A stretch of DNA of 6,698 nt. It comes from Deltaproteobacteria bacterium (lineage in GTDB: Bacteria > Desulfobacterota > DSM-4660 > Desulfatiglandales > Desulfatiglandaceae). Shown piece after piece: positions 1-5,304 of the stretch (position 1 is the first letter of the stretch; each line of letters begins with the position of its first letter). The position numbers and the translations under genes are program-made. Location: NCBI GenBank assembly GCA_018644785.1, contig JABGPV010000262.1, positions 1-6,698 on the forward strand, given 5' to 3'. The notes below the pieces were generated by a model, which searched no databases, was not told the origin of the DNA, and was given only the letters and a program-made list of their open reading frames with translations.

Positions 1-1
1 C

Positions 2-406
2 GGCGTGCCGGCCATGCAGTCGGTGATTGCCGCAAAAGTAAAAGCCGGTTTCAACAATCTTTCCGACGCTTTCAGGAACCAGGATCGCCTGAAGATTCTA
101 GGGGTTGCTGATCTGGAACGTAATAGTTTTCTGCCGGATGTCAAAACCTTCAAGGAGCAGGGAATCGACATTGATGATTCCAGCGTCAATTTCAGGGGCG
201 TTGCCTTCCCAGTGGGCGTGTCAGATGAAATCATCAACAAATGCGCAGATGTTTTCCCAAAGATGTTCAGTGCCAAGAAAACCTTGAAAAAAATGAAGGG
301 CAGCGGCAGCCCCGTTCGCGTGATGACCCGAGACCAGGTCATCAAAATGTGGCAGGAAAGAGAGACTTACCTTAAAGGTCTGCTGAAAGATCTCAAGAAA
401 AAATAG
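2..406 (+). CDS. TctC/Bug-family tripartite tricarboxylate transporter substrate-binding protein, C-terminal part (5' truncated by window)
   Basis: Family role: a periplasmic solute-binding protein that captures carboxylates and delivers them to the TctA/TctB membrane pair. The frame is open to the left edge, so the true start, signal peptide and N-terminal lobe lie outside; about 134 residues remain. The visible part follows the C-terminal lobe of TctC (PF03401). It has a stretch where a site is described as lying between 'FNNLSDAF' and 'LKILGVAD', then 'FLPDVKTFKEQGID', which matches the family's 'lPdvPTlkEqG' signature. Next comes 'FRGVAFPVGVSDEII', matching 'wrglaaPkGlp', and finally a lysine-rich helical tail ending 'LKGLLKDLKKK'. 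The GTG at position 5 is internal, not a start. The ligand cannot be told from this fragment. TctA/TctB genes are not in the window; they would have to be to the left if this is a complete transporter. A repeat hairpin begins 27 bases after the stop. Confidence 0.85.
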   Translation, partial: GVPAMQSVIAAKVKAGFNNLSDAFRNQDRLKILGVADLERNSFLPDVKTFKEQGIDIDDSSVNFRGVAFPVGVSDEIINKCADVFPKMFSAKKTLKKMKGSGSPVRVMTRDQVIKMWQERETYLKGLLKDLKKK

Positions 407-432
407 TGTTTCTGTGAACCGTCCTCACCCCT

Positions 433-477
433 CGTTCCCACGCTCTGCGTGGGAACGTCTTAGGGACGCTCTGCGTC
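433..477. repeat. REP-like pair of hairpins sharing a CTCTG loop
   Basis: Positions 433-442 (CGTTCCCACG) and 448-457 (CGTGGGAACG) form a perfect 10-bp inverted repeat around the loop CTCTG. After 7 bases, 465-468 (GACG) and 474-477 (CGTC) form a 4-bp hairpin around the same loop, CTCTG. A palindrome of this wording, followed by a second small CTCTG hairpin, is something I remember as a widespread REP-type intergenic repeat of the kind mobilised by REP-associated Y1 transposases. That is recall, not a search. It lies just after the solute-binding gene. No T-run follows it, so it is not a classical Rho-independent terminator, although it could still stabilise the mRNA 3' end. Confidence 0.75.
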
Positions 478-552
478 AGCAGTCAAAAAGTGTCAGCCCA
501 CTTTCTCATTTGATATCCCTTTCCTGTTAGCGCAAATGGAAAGAGGAAAGTA

Positions 553-627
553 ATGGCCGTCAAGCAGTCTTCTGATTGTGAGGACCGCAAGGATGATGCG
601 GGGAGGTTTGTCCTCAGATTGTTGTGA
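553..627 (+). CDS. Candidate 24-residue leader peptide upstream of thiC
   Basis: An ATG at 553 opens a 24-codon frame ending in TGA at 625-627, translating as MAVKQSSDCEDRKDDAGRF followed by VLRLL. It is preceded by a purine-rich GAGGAAAG (544-550 region) at suitable spacing, better than expected by chance. The coding stretch overlaps an 11-bp hairpin (579-589 with 597-600 and 610-616), an arrangement seen in translation-dependent attenuators. I recognise no homologue, and a frame this short can occur at random. It could also be debris from a decayed gene. It ends 112 bases before the thiC start. Confidence 0.2.
   Translation: MAVKQSSDCEDRKDDAGRFVLRLL
579..616 (+). other. Potential RNA hairpin in thiC leader
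   Basis: TGAGGAC (579-585) pairs perfectly with GTCCTCA (610-616). The adjoining CGCA (586-589) pairs with TGCG (597-600) around the loop AGGATGA. This makes an 11-bp helix interrupted by a 9-base purine-rich bulge (601-609, GGGAGGTTT) on the 3' side. The bulge and loop contain GGAGG-like sequence. No T-tract follows, so it is not an intrinsic terminator. It does not match any riboswitch class I know. Its function is unknown. Confidence 0.35.
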
Positions 628-724
628 GAAATCGAATCTTTATGGGTATAACATCCATAATCGGAATTCGTGATCGGATACGATTAACGATCCCTTCGTG
701 TCCGTTCGAAAATATTGACTCAGT

Positions 725-732
725 AAGGAAGG
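725..732 (+). promoter_or_regulatory. Ribosome binding site of thiC
   Basis: AAGGAAGG ends 7 bases before the ATG at 740. It fixes the start ahead of the internal methionine at residue 16 and agrees with the usual N-terminus of short ThiC proteins. Confidence 0.7.
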
Positions 733-739
733 TTGTGAA

Positions 740-2023
740 ATGACACAGTTAAAGGACGCAAGGTCCGGCATTATTACGCCGGAAATGGAAAGGGTGGCTG
801 AATATGAACAGGTGAATGTGGATTGGCTTCGGGAGCAGATGGCCCTGGGAAGAGTGGTCATTCCCGCCAACAGGCGGCATCACCGTCTGGTCCCCTGCGG
901 GATCGGAGAGGGATTGCTCGTGAAGGTCAATTCCAATATCGGGACTTCCTCGGACAGGGCTATCCTTGAAGAAGAACTGGAAAAACTGCGGGTGTCCATT
1001 GAGGCCGGCGCCGATACGGTGATGGATCTTTCAACGGGCCGGGATATGGATGGGTCCAGAAACAGCATTTTGGCGCAATCAACGGTAGCTATCGGCACGG
1101 TTCCCATCTATCAGGCCATTGTTGAGACGGTGGAGGAAAAAGGCGCTCTCATTAAGCTCGATAGCGACAAAATTTTTGAGGTCATTGAAAAACAGGCCCA
1201 GGACGGGGTGGATTTCATCACGGTTCATTGCGGATTGACCCTGGCAGCCCTTGATTTTTTGAAAAAGCAGGGGCGAATAACCAATATCGTCAGCCGGGGC
1301 GGGTCCTTTCTGACCACATGGATGTTGCACCATGGAAAGGAAAACCCCCTTTACGAAGAATACGACCGGCTTTTGGAGATAGCGGAAAAGTATGACGTTA
1401 CCCTCAGCCTTGGGGACGGGTTGCGGCCGGGGTGTTTGGCTGATGCAACGGACAGAGCACAGATCCATGAACTGATGACCCTGGGTGATTTGACCCGGCG
1501 GGCCTGGGAAAAGGATGTTCAGGTGATGATCGAAGGCCCGGGTCACGTGCCGCTGGATCAGATTGAAACCAATATCATCCTACAAAAGAAAATGTGCCAA
1601 CACGCGCCTTTCTATGTGCTGGGTCCCCTGGTGACGGATATTGCAGCGGGATATGATCATGTGGCTTGCGCCATTGGCGGCGCCTTGGCCGGCGCCGCGG
1701 GCGCTGATTATCTTTGTTATGTGACGCCTGCGGAACATCTCTGCCTGCCAAGCGTTTCGGATGTCCGTGAAGGCGTGGTGGTGACGAAAATTGCGGCTCA
1801 TGCGGCGGACATTGCAAAAGGGAACAAACAGGCCATCGAACGGGACCGGAAAATGGCCGTGGCCAGGAGAAACCTGGATTGGGAAACCCAGATGAAACTG
1901 GCCATTGACCCTCAAAAAGCCAGGGCATATCGCGAAAAAAATCCACCTGAGGAGGATGATGTGTGCACCATGTGCGGGAAATTTTGCGCCATCAAGCAGG
2001 TGAGAGACTATTTTAAAGATTGA
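740..2023 (+). CDS. thiC: Phosphomethylpyrimidine synthase ThiC (radical SAM)
   Basis: Converts 5-aminoimidazole ribotide (AIR) to HMP-phosphate in the cytoplasm, the pyrimidine branch of thiamine synthesis, using a [4Fe-4S] cluster and S-adenosylmethionine. The 427 residues match the short bacterial/archaeal ThiC form, without the long N-terminal domain of the E. coli enzyme. Landmarks: 'VNSNIGTSSD' at 64-73, 'DLSTG' at 96-100, 'GTVPIYQA' at 119-126, 'VHCG' at 162-165, 'SRGGSF' at 185-190, 'LSLGDGLRPG' at 222-231, 'EGPGHVPLDQ' at 265-274 (metal-binding His269 region), 'LGPLVTDIAAGYDH' at 294-307, and C-terminal cluster cysteines C409, C412 and C416. The paralogue BzaF/BzaA (5-hydroxybenzimidazole synthase) is less likely, because the SRGGS, DGLRPG and LSTG wording is that of ThiC. 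The cysteine spacing is CX2CX3C, one residue shorter than the CX2CX4C of long ThiC; I believe this is usual for the short form. No other thi gene is in the window. Confidence 0.93.
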   Translation: MTQLKDARSGIITPEMERVAEYEQVNVDWLREQMALGRVVIPANRRHHRLVPCGIGEGLLVKVNSNIGTSSDRAILEEELEKLRVSIEAGADTVMDLSTGRDMDGSRNSILAQSTVAIGTVPIYQAIVETVEEKGALIKLDSDKIFEVIEKQAQDGVDFITVHCGLTLAALDFLKKQGRITNIVSRGGSFLTTWMLHHGKENPLYEEYDRLLEIAEKYDVTLSLGDGLRPGCLADATDRAQIHELMTLGDLTRRAWEKDVQVMIEGPGHVPLDQIETNIILQKKMCQHAPFYVLGPLVTDIAAGYDHVACAIGGALAGAAGADYLCYVTPAEHLCLPSVSDVREGVVVTKIAAHAADIAKGNKQAIERDRKMAVARRNLDWETQMKLAIDPQKARAYREKNPPEEDDVCTMCGKFCAIKQVRDYFKD

Positions 2024-2111
2024 TCAATTAATATGCACCGGTGGATGCGCCTTGCCTGATCTTATAAAAACGGGCGAACCAAAATACGGTGCAATCTTGC
2101 GCGTTTGTTTT

Positions 2112-2151
2112 ATGCCGAGGCCCTAAGTTTAACATGAACAGCGGCATTTTG
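2112..2151 (+). terminator. Weak candidate terminator after thiC
   Basis: ATGCCG (2112-2117) pairs with CGGCAT (2142-2147), followed by TTTGCTTCTT on the + strand. The loop is long (24 bases) and the stem short, so this is a weak intrinsic-terminator candidate between the convergent thiC and oxidoreductase genes. A second inverted repeat in the gap, TGCACCG (2034-2040) with CGGTGCA (2087-2093), is perfect over 7 bp but spans 46 bases. Confidence 0.22.
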
Positions 2152-2164
2152 CTTCTTGGGTCTT

Positions 2165-3883
2165 CTAAAAGTTAAAGACGGTATCCAGTTCCCCAGCGGG
2201 AATGAGGAAGGTCTTGTTGTGCGGCGGCAGCGGTTCTTCCAGGAAGAATTTGGGCAACCGGTCGTCTTCTTTTGTCAAACCCGCGCCGGCATTGAAGGTA
2301 CGTTCGGCTTTTAATATCCGCATCCCCAAAGCCGGGCCGTCAGCCGGGCCTATTTCCACGCCGAATTTGGCCTTCAGCATGTCGCCGAAAGCCTTGGCCG
2401 CGACCGGATCTGCAAAAACCCCGCCGACCAGCAGGCACAGCCCGGAATTGTCCAGCGAAGCCATGGTGATCTGAGCATTTCGGGAGGCCTTAACCTGTCC
2501 TTCAGGAGAAAGCGGGTCGAGCATTCCACCCAGGTACTGCCCGATGAGGTTGCCGCTGGTGTGGTCGGCGCCCATGGTTGAGGTGGCATACGTCACGCCG
2601 TTACCCTGCATACCCCGGGGGTCGTAGGCGGCGATGCTCTGATTCTTGACCACCGGCACACGACTATGGTTGAAATGTTTGCCCACCGCCGACGGTCCGT
2701 TCCCGATAGCTCGGCCGATTTCAGAGCCTTTGGCGACTTCTTCAAGCATGTCCATGGCCGCCTGCCCATGGCCGAATTCCCTGTAGCCCGCGTCCATGGC
2801 CACGCCGATGGCCACGCCGGTGTTCATGGTGTCCAGGCCGATGTCGTCGCATAGAAAGTCGAGTTTGGCGATAACGTCCAGATCGGTGATGCCGGGCATG
2901 CCGCCCATGGACCACAGGGTTTCGTATTCCAGCGACGAGGTGACATATTTCCCGTTTTTGTCCACAAACACATTCGAGCATTGGGCCACACAGCCGGTGC
3001 AGCCCACGTGGGTCGTCTGACCGCCGCGCTCTTTGATGGTTTTGGCCATGGTTTCGCCGCTGATTTTTTCGAACCCTTCGAGCTGGCCTTTAGTGGCGTT
3101 ATAACTGGGGAAAGCGCCCATTGAGTTTACCATGGAAACCAGCGCTGCCGTGCCCAGGGCGGGCAGTATCTGGCCGGAGAATTGGTTATCCCTGATGGCT
3201 TTGGCAAAAACTTTGGCTGCTGCCTTGAAAGCGTCCGGGTCGAGCATGTCTCCGGCGAGTTTACCGCCCCGATCCACCACCAGGGCTTTAATGCCTTTGG
3301 CCCCCATGACCGCCCCCAGTCCGCCGCGCCCGGCCGCCCGGCAGGGACGGTCGTCCGCATCTGAAGTCTGGATTGAGGCCGAAGCCAATTGGTATTCGCC
3401 GGCCGGACCGATGCAGCTTACGGAAATCTTCCGGCCATATTCGGCCCTCAATTTTTTAACCAGGGCGTAGGTCCTCATGCCCTTGTATTGACCGCCATCC
3501 GTCAATGAGGCCTCGCCTTCTTCGTTGATCCTGAGAATGGATAAATCGCCTGCCGGGGCCTGGCCTTCGATGATAATGGCGGTAATACCCAGTTTTGCCA
3601 CGGCGTTTGCCACCGTGCCACCCACATTGCTTTCCTTAATGCCCCCGGTCAAAGGGCTCTTGGCGCCCACGGAAAGGCGGCTGGTGTTGACCAGAGGCGT
3701 GCCGCTGAGCAGTCCCGGCGCAAATATCAATTTATTGTCCGGACCAAGGGGATCGCAGGACGGCATCACTTCGGCGTTGATCATAATAGAGGTCAAGCCT
3801 CGCCCACCCAGGCCCATGTATTCTTCCGGGACATGTTCGGTTTTAATGGTTTTGTCGCTCATGTTGATCCGTATAAATTTCAT
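2165..3883 (-). CDS. Aldehyde:ferredoxin oxidoreductase family protein (tungsten/molybdopterin)
   Basis: The family oxidises aldehydes to acids with ferredoxin as acceptor, or runs in reverse to reduce acids. It acts in the cytoplasm with a bis-pterin tungsten cofactor and one [4Fe-4S] cluster. The 572 residues cover the whole family fold. The N-terminal domain has 'GLGGRGL' (24-30), 'FAPGLLSGT' (54-62) and 'SRLSVGAKSPLTGGI' (68-82). The cluster is bound by C295-x2-C298-x3-C302 and by C483 in 'LDNSGLCL'. Pterin-site wording appears in 'DPRGMQGNGVTYATSTMGAD' (421-440), followed by H441, the conserved active-site region histidine. The start is set by AAGGAG six bases upstream. The protein is shorter than BamB-type benzoyl-CoA reductase subunits, and no bam neighbours are present. 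The substrate is unknown. No ferredoxin-like or MoaD-like partner gene is adjacent; the gene appears to stand alone, preceded only by a decayed acyl-CoA dehydrogenase fragment. Confidence 0.93.
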   Translation of the reverse strand: MKFIRINMSDKTIKTEHVPEEYMGLGGRGLTSIMINAEVMPSCDPLGPDNKLIFAPGLLSGTPLVNTSRLSVGAKSPLTGGIKESNVGGTVANAVAKLGITAIIIEGQAPAGDLSILRINEEGEASLTDGGQYKGMRTYALVKKLRAEYGRKISVSCIGPAGEYQLASASIQTSDADDRPCRAAGRGGLGAVMGAKGIKALVVDRGGKLAGDMLDPDAFKAAAKVFAKAIRDNQFSGQILPALGTAALVSMVNSMGAFPSYNATKGQLEGFEKISGETMAKTIKERGGQTTHVGCTGCVAQCSNVFVDKNGKYVTSSLEYETLWSMGGMPGITDLDVIAKLDFLCDDIGLDTMNTGVAIGVAMDAGYREFGHGQAAMDMLEEVAKGSEIGRAIGNGPSAVGKHFNHSRVPVVKNQSIAAYDPRGMQGNGVTYATSTMGADHTSGNLIGQYLGGMLDPLSPEGQVKASRNAQITMASLDNSGLCLLVGGVFADPVAAKAFGDMLKAKFGVEIGPADGPALGMRILKAERTFNAGAGLTKEDDRLPKFFLEEPLPPHNKTFLIPAGELDTVFNF

Positions 3884-3889
3884 TTTTTT

Positions 3890-3895
3890 CTCCTT
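3890..3895 (-). promoter_or_regulatory. Ribosome binding site of the oxidoreductase
   Basis: On the minus strand AAGGAG lies 6 bases before the ATG at 3883. It begins 4 bases after the last recognisable acyl-CoA dehydrogenase codon (3900), so the boundary between decayed gene and functional start is very tight. Confidence 0.75.
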
Positions 3896-3899
3896 TTGT

Positions 3900-4066
3900 T
3901 GCCTCCGGTTCGGTGAGGCACATGGTGCCGCCCCACTGGCCGGTGTACATCTTTTCCACGAAAAGACTCCGGTCTTCGTCCGTTCCGAAATTCTCGATAA
4001 GACGTCCGTTTCCTAAAGTGCAAATTTCAGATCCCTGTCATCCCTGTTAAAATAGTTGATTCCCAT
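3900..4066 (-). pseudogene. Acyl-CoA dehydrogenase remnant (5' end and mid-region joined by deletion)
   Basis: Read on the minus strand from 4066, an ATG with its own AAGGAG begins MGINYFNRDDRDLKFA, then meets a TAG at 4013-4015. In a different frame, from 4016 to 3900, the reading is LGNGRLIENFGTDEDRSLF and then VEKMYTGQWGGTMCLTEPEA. The second part is the diagnostic acyl-CoA dehydrogenase segment (family wording 'LIe.FGteeqk..y.eklytGqWgGTMcLTEP.AGSDVG'). The first part resembles the N-terminus of the long acyl-CoA dehydrogenases common in Desulfobacterota. Roughly 100 residues between the two parts are missing and the frame is shifted. The fragment stops exactly at EPEA, where GSDVG should follow, and gives way to the oxidoreductase ribosome binding site. 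The catalytic glutamate and the FAD-domain remainder are absent. The gene is non-functional, though the first 17 codons could still be translated. Confidence 0.8.
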
Positions 4067-4073
4067 AATTTTT

Positions 4074-4079
4074 CTCCTT
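4074..4079 (-). promoter_or_regulatory. Retained ribosome binding site of the acyl-CoA dehydrogenase remnant
   Basis: AAGGAG on the minus strand lies 7 bases before the ATG at 4066. It remains intact although the gene behind it is broken, so a 17-residue peptide may still be made in the oxidoreductase leader. Confidence 0.6.
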
Positions 4080-4178
4080 GCTAAATGACACGAGCAGATA
4101 TTTCCAGAATTCATATCTCCATGGTTCAGTCCTGAAAACCTGAAAGTCCTAATCGAACCTTAGCGTAGAACATAAAAC

Positions 4179-4206
4179 ATTATACACTTAAATTCAGTGG
4201 GCACAA
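4179..4206 (-). promoter_or_regulatory. Candidate leftward sigma-70-like promoter for the oxidoreductase leader
   Basis: On the minus strand TTGTGC (4201-4206) and a consensus TATAAT (4179-4184) are spaced 16 bases. Transcription would begin near 4172 and run through the acyl-CoA dehydrogenase remnant into the oxidoreductase gene. The -35 box is weak (TTG only). The site lies in the left end of repeat copy A and its flank. Confidence 0.35.
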
Positions 4207-4246
4207 TGCTAAGTTATTGACAACGGGTGTCAGTCGCGACATTATA
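4180..4246. repeat. Decayed copy (A) of the palindromic repeat at 5915-6006
   Basis: From AATTC at 4191 to ACATTAT at 4239-4245 this region aligns with 5915-5966. Both share ACAAT, then TTATTGACAAC, then TCAGTC, then ACATTAT, and both are preceded by TTATACA and an A-rich step before AATTC. Only the left half is recognisable: the right inverted arm of the full copy has no counterpart after 4246. Matches dominate but substitutions are frequent, so this is an old copy. Confidence 0.65.
4217..4245 (+). promoter_or_regulatory. Candidate rightward sigma-70-like promoter for the EamA transporter
   Basis: TTGACA (4217-4222, perfect -35) and CATTAT (4240-4245, four of six -10 positions) are spaced 17 bases. 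The start site would be about 120 bases before the transporter ATG. The same TTGACA-17-CATTAT pair is preserved in the intact repeat copy (5938-5943 with 5961-5966). It could therefore be a property of the repeat, or simply shared ancestry. Confidence 0.35.
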
Positions 4247-4371
4247 CATTCATAGGCAATATATCGGCTTGATGGCAGAATGGCGCGGTCGCGGAAGCTT
4301 TCGATTGCGGAATGTGGATTTCAGCTTGGAAAATTTTGGGAAACACCCTTTCAGAATAAACCGACACATGC

Positions 4372-5304
4372 ATGAAAAATCCTGAGACGTCTCATTCCAT
4401 GAGAGGGTACCTTTGTGTTGCGGCGGCGGCTGTTATGTGGGCTTCTTCCGGGACCGCGGGGAAAGCGCTGTTCACCGGTGGCGTGACCCCTTTTGAGCTG
4501 GTACAGATCCGGGTGACGGTTTCAACCGTACTCTTGGGAATTGTTTTTGGGATCTGGTACCGGCCGCTTTTTAAAATTCGACCCAGGGATCTCTGGTATT
4601 TTTTCCTTCTGGGGGGTGTGGTGATGGCCCTGGTCCAGGTGACCTATTTTTATGCCATCAGCAAAATCCAGGTGGCCGCCGCCATTTTTCTACAGTATCT
4701 TGCGCCCATCATGGTGGCTTTTTTTTCCATCTGTTTCTGGAAGGAACGCCTTACGCCCGGCAAGATCCTTGCGCTGGTCCTGTCCCTGGGAGGTTGCTAC
4801 CTGGTTGTGGGGGGATACAGCCTGCACCTGTTGAAAATGAACCACCTGGGAATCCTGGCAGGCCTTTCTTCGGCCCTCTGCTTTGCCGTATATACCCTTG
4901 TCGGTGAAAGGGGCATGCACCGCTATTCCCCCTGGACCGTCCTTTTTTACGCCTTCCTTTTTGCGACGATTACCTGGCATACCCTGTATCCGCCATTCCA
5001 GTATATCAGGGCCGGTTTTACGGCTGCCCAGTGGGGATGGATTCTCTACGTATCCATTGTGGGAACCGTTCTCCCTTTTGGTCTCTTTTTTGTGGGGGTA
5101 AACTACGTCCGCTCCACACGGGCATCCATTACGGCAACCCTGGAACCGATCTCCGCAGGCCTGTTTGCCTACCTCTTTATTGGTGAATCCCTCCAACCCC
5201 TGCAGATGGCAGGGGGCGCCATGGTGGTGGCAGCCATTGTCGTGCTCCAGCTGAAAAGAGAGCGGGATGAATTGTCTCCTGAAAATATCAGACAAACAGG
5301 GTAA
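4372..5304 (+). CDS. EamA-family (DMT superfamily) transporter
   Basis: An inner-membrane transporter of the drug/metabolite superfamily. Members mostly export amino acids or other small metabolites; the substrate cannot be told here. The 310 residues give ten hydrophobic helices, roughly at 12-32, 41-61, 73-94, 100-121, 130-148, 158-177, 187-205, 219-238, 251-272 and 277-294. This is the duplicated 5+5 EamA fold. Each half has its typical signature: 'AAAIFLQYLAPIMVAFFSI' with 'KERLTPGKILALVLSLGGCY' in the first, and 'TRASITATLEPISAGLFAYL' with 'GESLQPLQMAGGAMVVAAIV' in the second. The start is uncertain: neither the ATG at 4372 nor the next at 4399 (Met10, just before helix 1) has a clear ribosome binding site, and a stop at 4357-4359 rules out anything further upstream. 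The 3' end overlaps the convergent DsrE2-type gene by 17 bp. Confidence 0.9.
   Translation: MKNPETSHSMRGYLCVAAAAVMWASSGTAGKALFTGGVTPFELVQIRVTVSTVLLGIVFGIWYRPLFKIRPRDLWYFFLLGGVVMALVQVTYFYAISKIQVAAAIFLQYLAPIMVAFFSICFWKERLTPGKILALVLSLGGCYLVVGGYSLHLLKMNHLGILAGLSSALCFAVYTLVGERGMHRYSPWTVLFYAFLFATITWHTLYPPFQYIRAGFTAAQWGWILYVSIVGTVLPFGLFFVGVNYVRSTRASITATLEPISAGLFAYLFIGESLQPLQMAGGAMVVAAIVVLQLKRERDELSPENIRQTG

Larger units (their letters stand above)
407..739 (+). other. Intergenic region and thiC leader
   Basis: These 333 bases separate the solute-binding gene from thiC. They hold the REP-like hairpin pair (433-477), a short hairpin CTTTCC/GGAAAG (519-524 with 538-543), and a candidate 24-codon ORF (553-627) overlapping a longer hairpin (579-616). 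Further on are a 6-bp hairpin TTATGG/CCATAA (640-645 with 655-660) and GATCG/CGATC (672-676 with 688-692). A weak promoter-like pair is TTGTGA (622-627) with TATAAC (647-652), spaced 19 bases, longer than ideal. None of the conserved TPP-riboswitch core strings (the CTGAGA box, or ACCTGA with the GGATAATGCC segment) can be found, which is notable in front of thiC. No cobalamin box is seen either. Confidence 0.5.
4081..4371. other. Divergent control region between the oxidoreductase leader and the EamA transporter
   Basis: These 291 bases hold the decayed repeat copy (about 4180-4246) and promoter-like sites facing both ways, described separately. A 10-bp direct repeat, ACATTATACA, occurs at 4177-4186 and 4239-4248 and brackets the repeat core. 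A 37-codon open frame (4272-4385, +) overlaps the transporter start by 14 bases but has no ribosome binding site and no recognisable homologue. A palindrome CATGCATG (4367-4374) covers the transporter start. I see nothing else. Confidence 0.5.

Noticed and set aside
433..477. Rho-independent terminator for the solute-binding gene.
   Set aside because: The stem is strong but no T-run follows on either strand. The twin-hairpin design fits a repeat family better.
407..739. TPP or cobalamin riboswitch before thiC.
   Set aside because: Reading both strands, I could not find the conserved core strings of either class. A covariance search would be decisive.
1079..1546. A 155-codon minus-strand frame inside thiC.
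   Set aside because: It lies antisense to conserved ThiC motifs and shows no recognisable domain.
740..2023. Possibility that the ThiC-like protein is BzaF/BzaA (anaerobic 5-hydroxybenzimidazole synthesis).
   Set aside because: The motifs SRGGS, LSLGDGLRPG and DLSTG follow ThiC, whereas BzaF typically has SKGG and NGLRAG-like wording. No cob or bza neighbour is present.
2165..3883. Assignment as BamB, the tungsten subunit of class II benzoyl-CoA reductase.
   Set aside because: The protein is shorter than BamB as I know it, begins like ordinary aldehyde oxidoreductases, and has no bam gene cluster around it.
3525..4016. A 163-codon plus-strand frame opposite the oxidoreductase start and the dehydrogenase remnant.
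   Set aside because: The minus strand of the same region has unmistakable family motifs. The plus-strand product has none.
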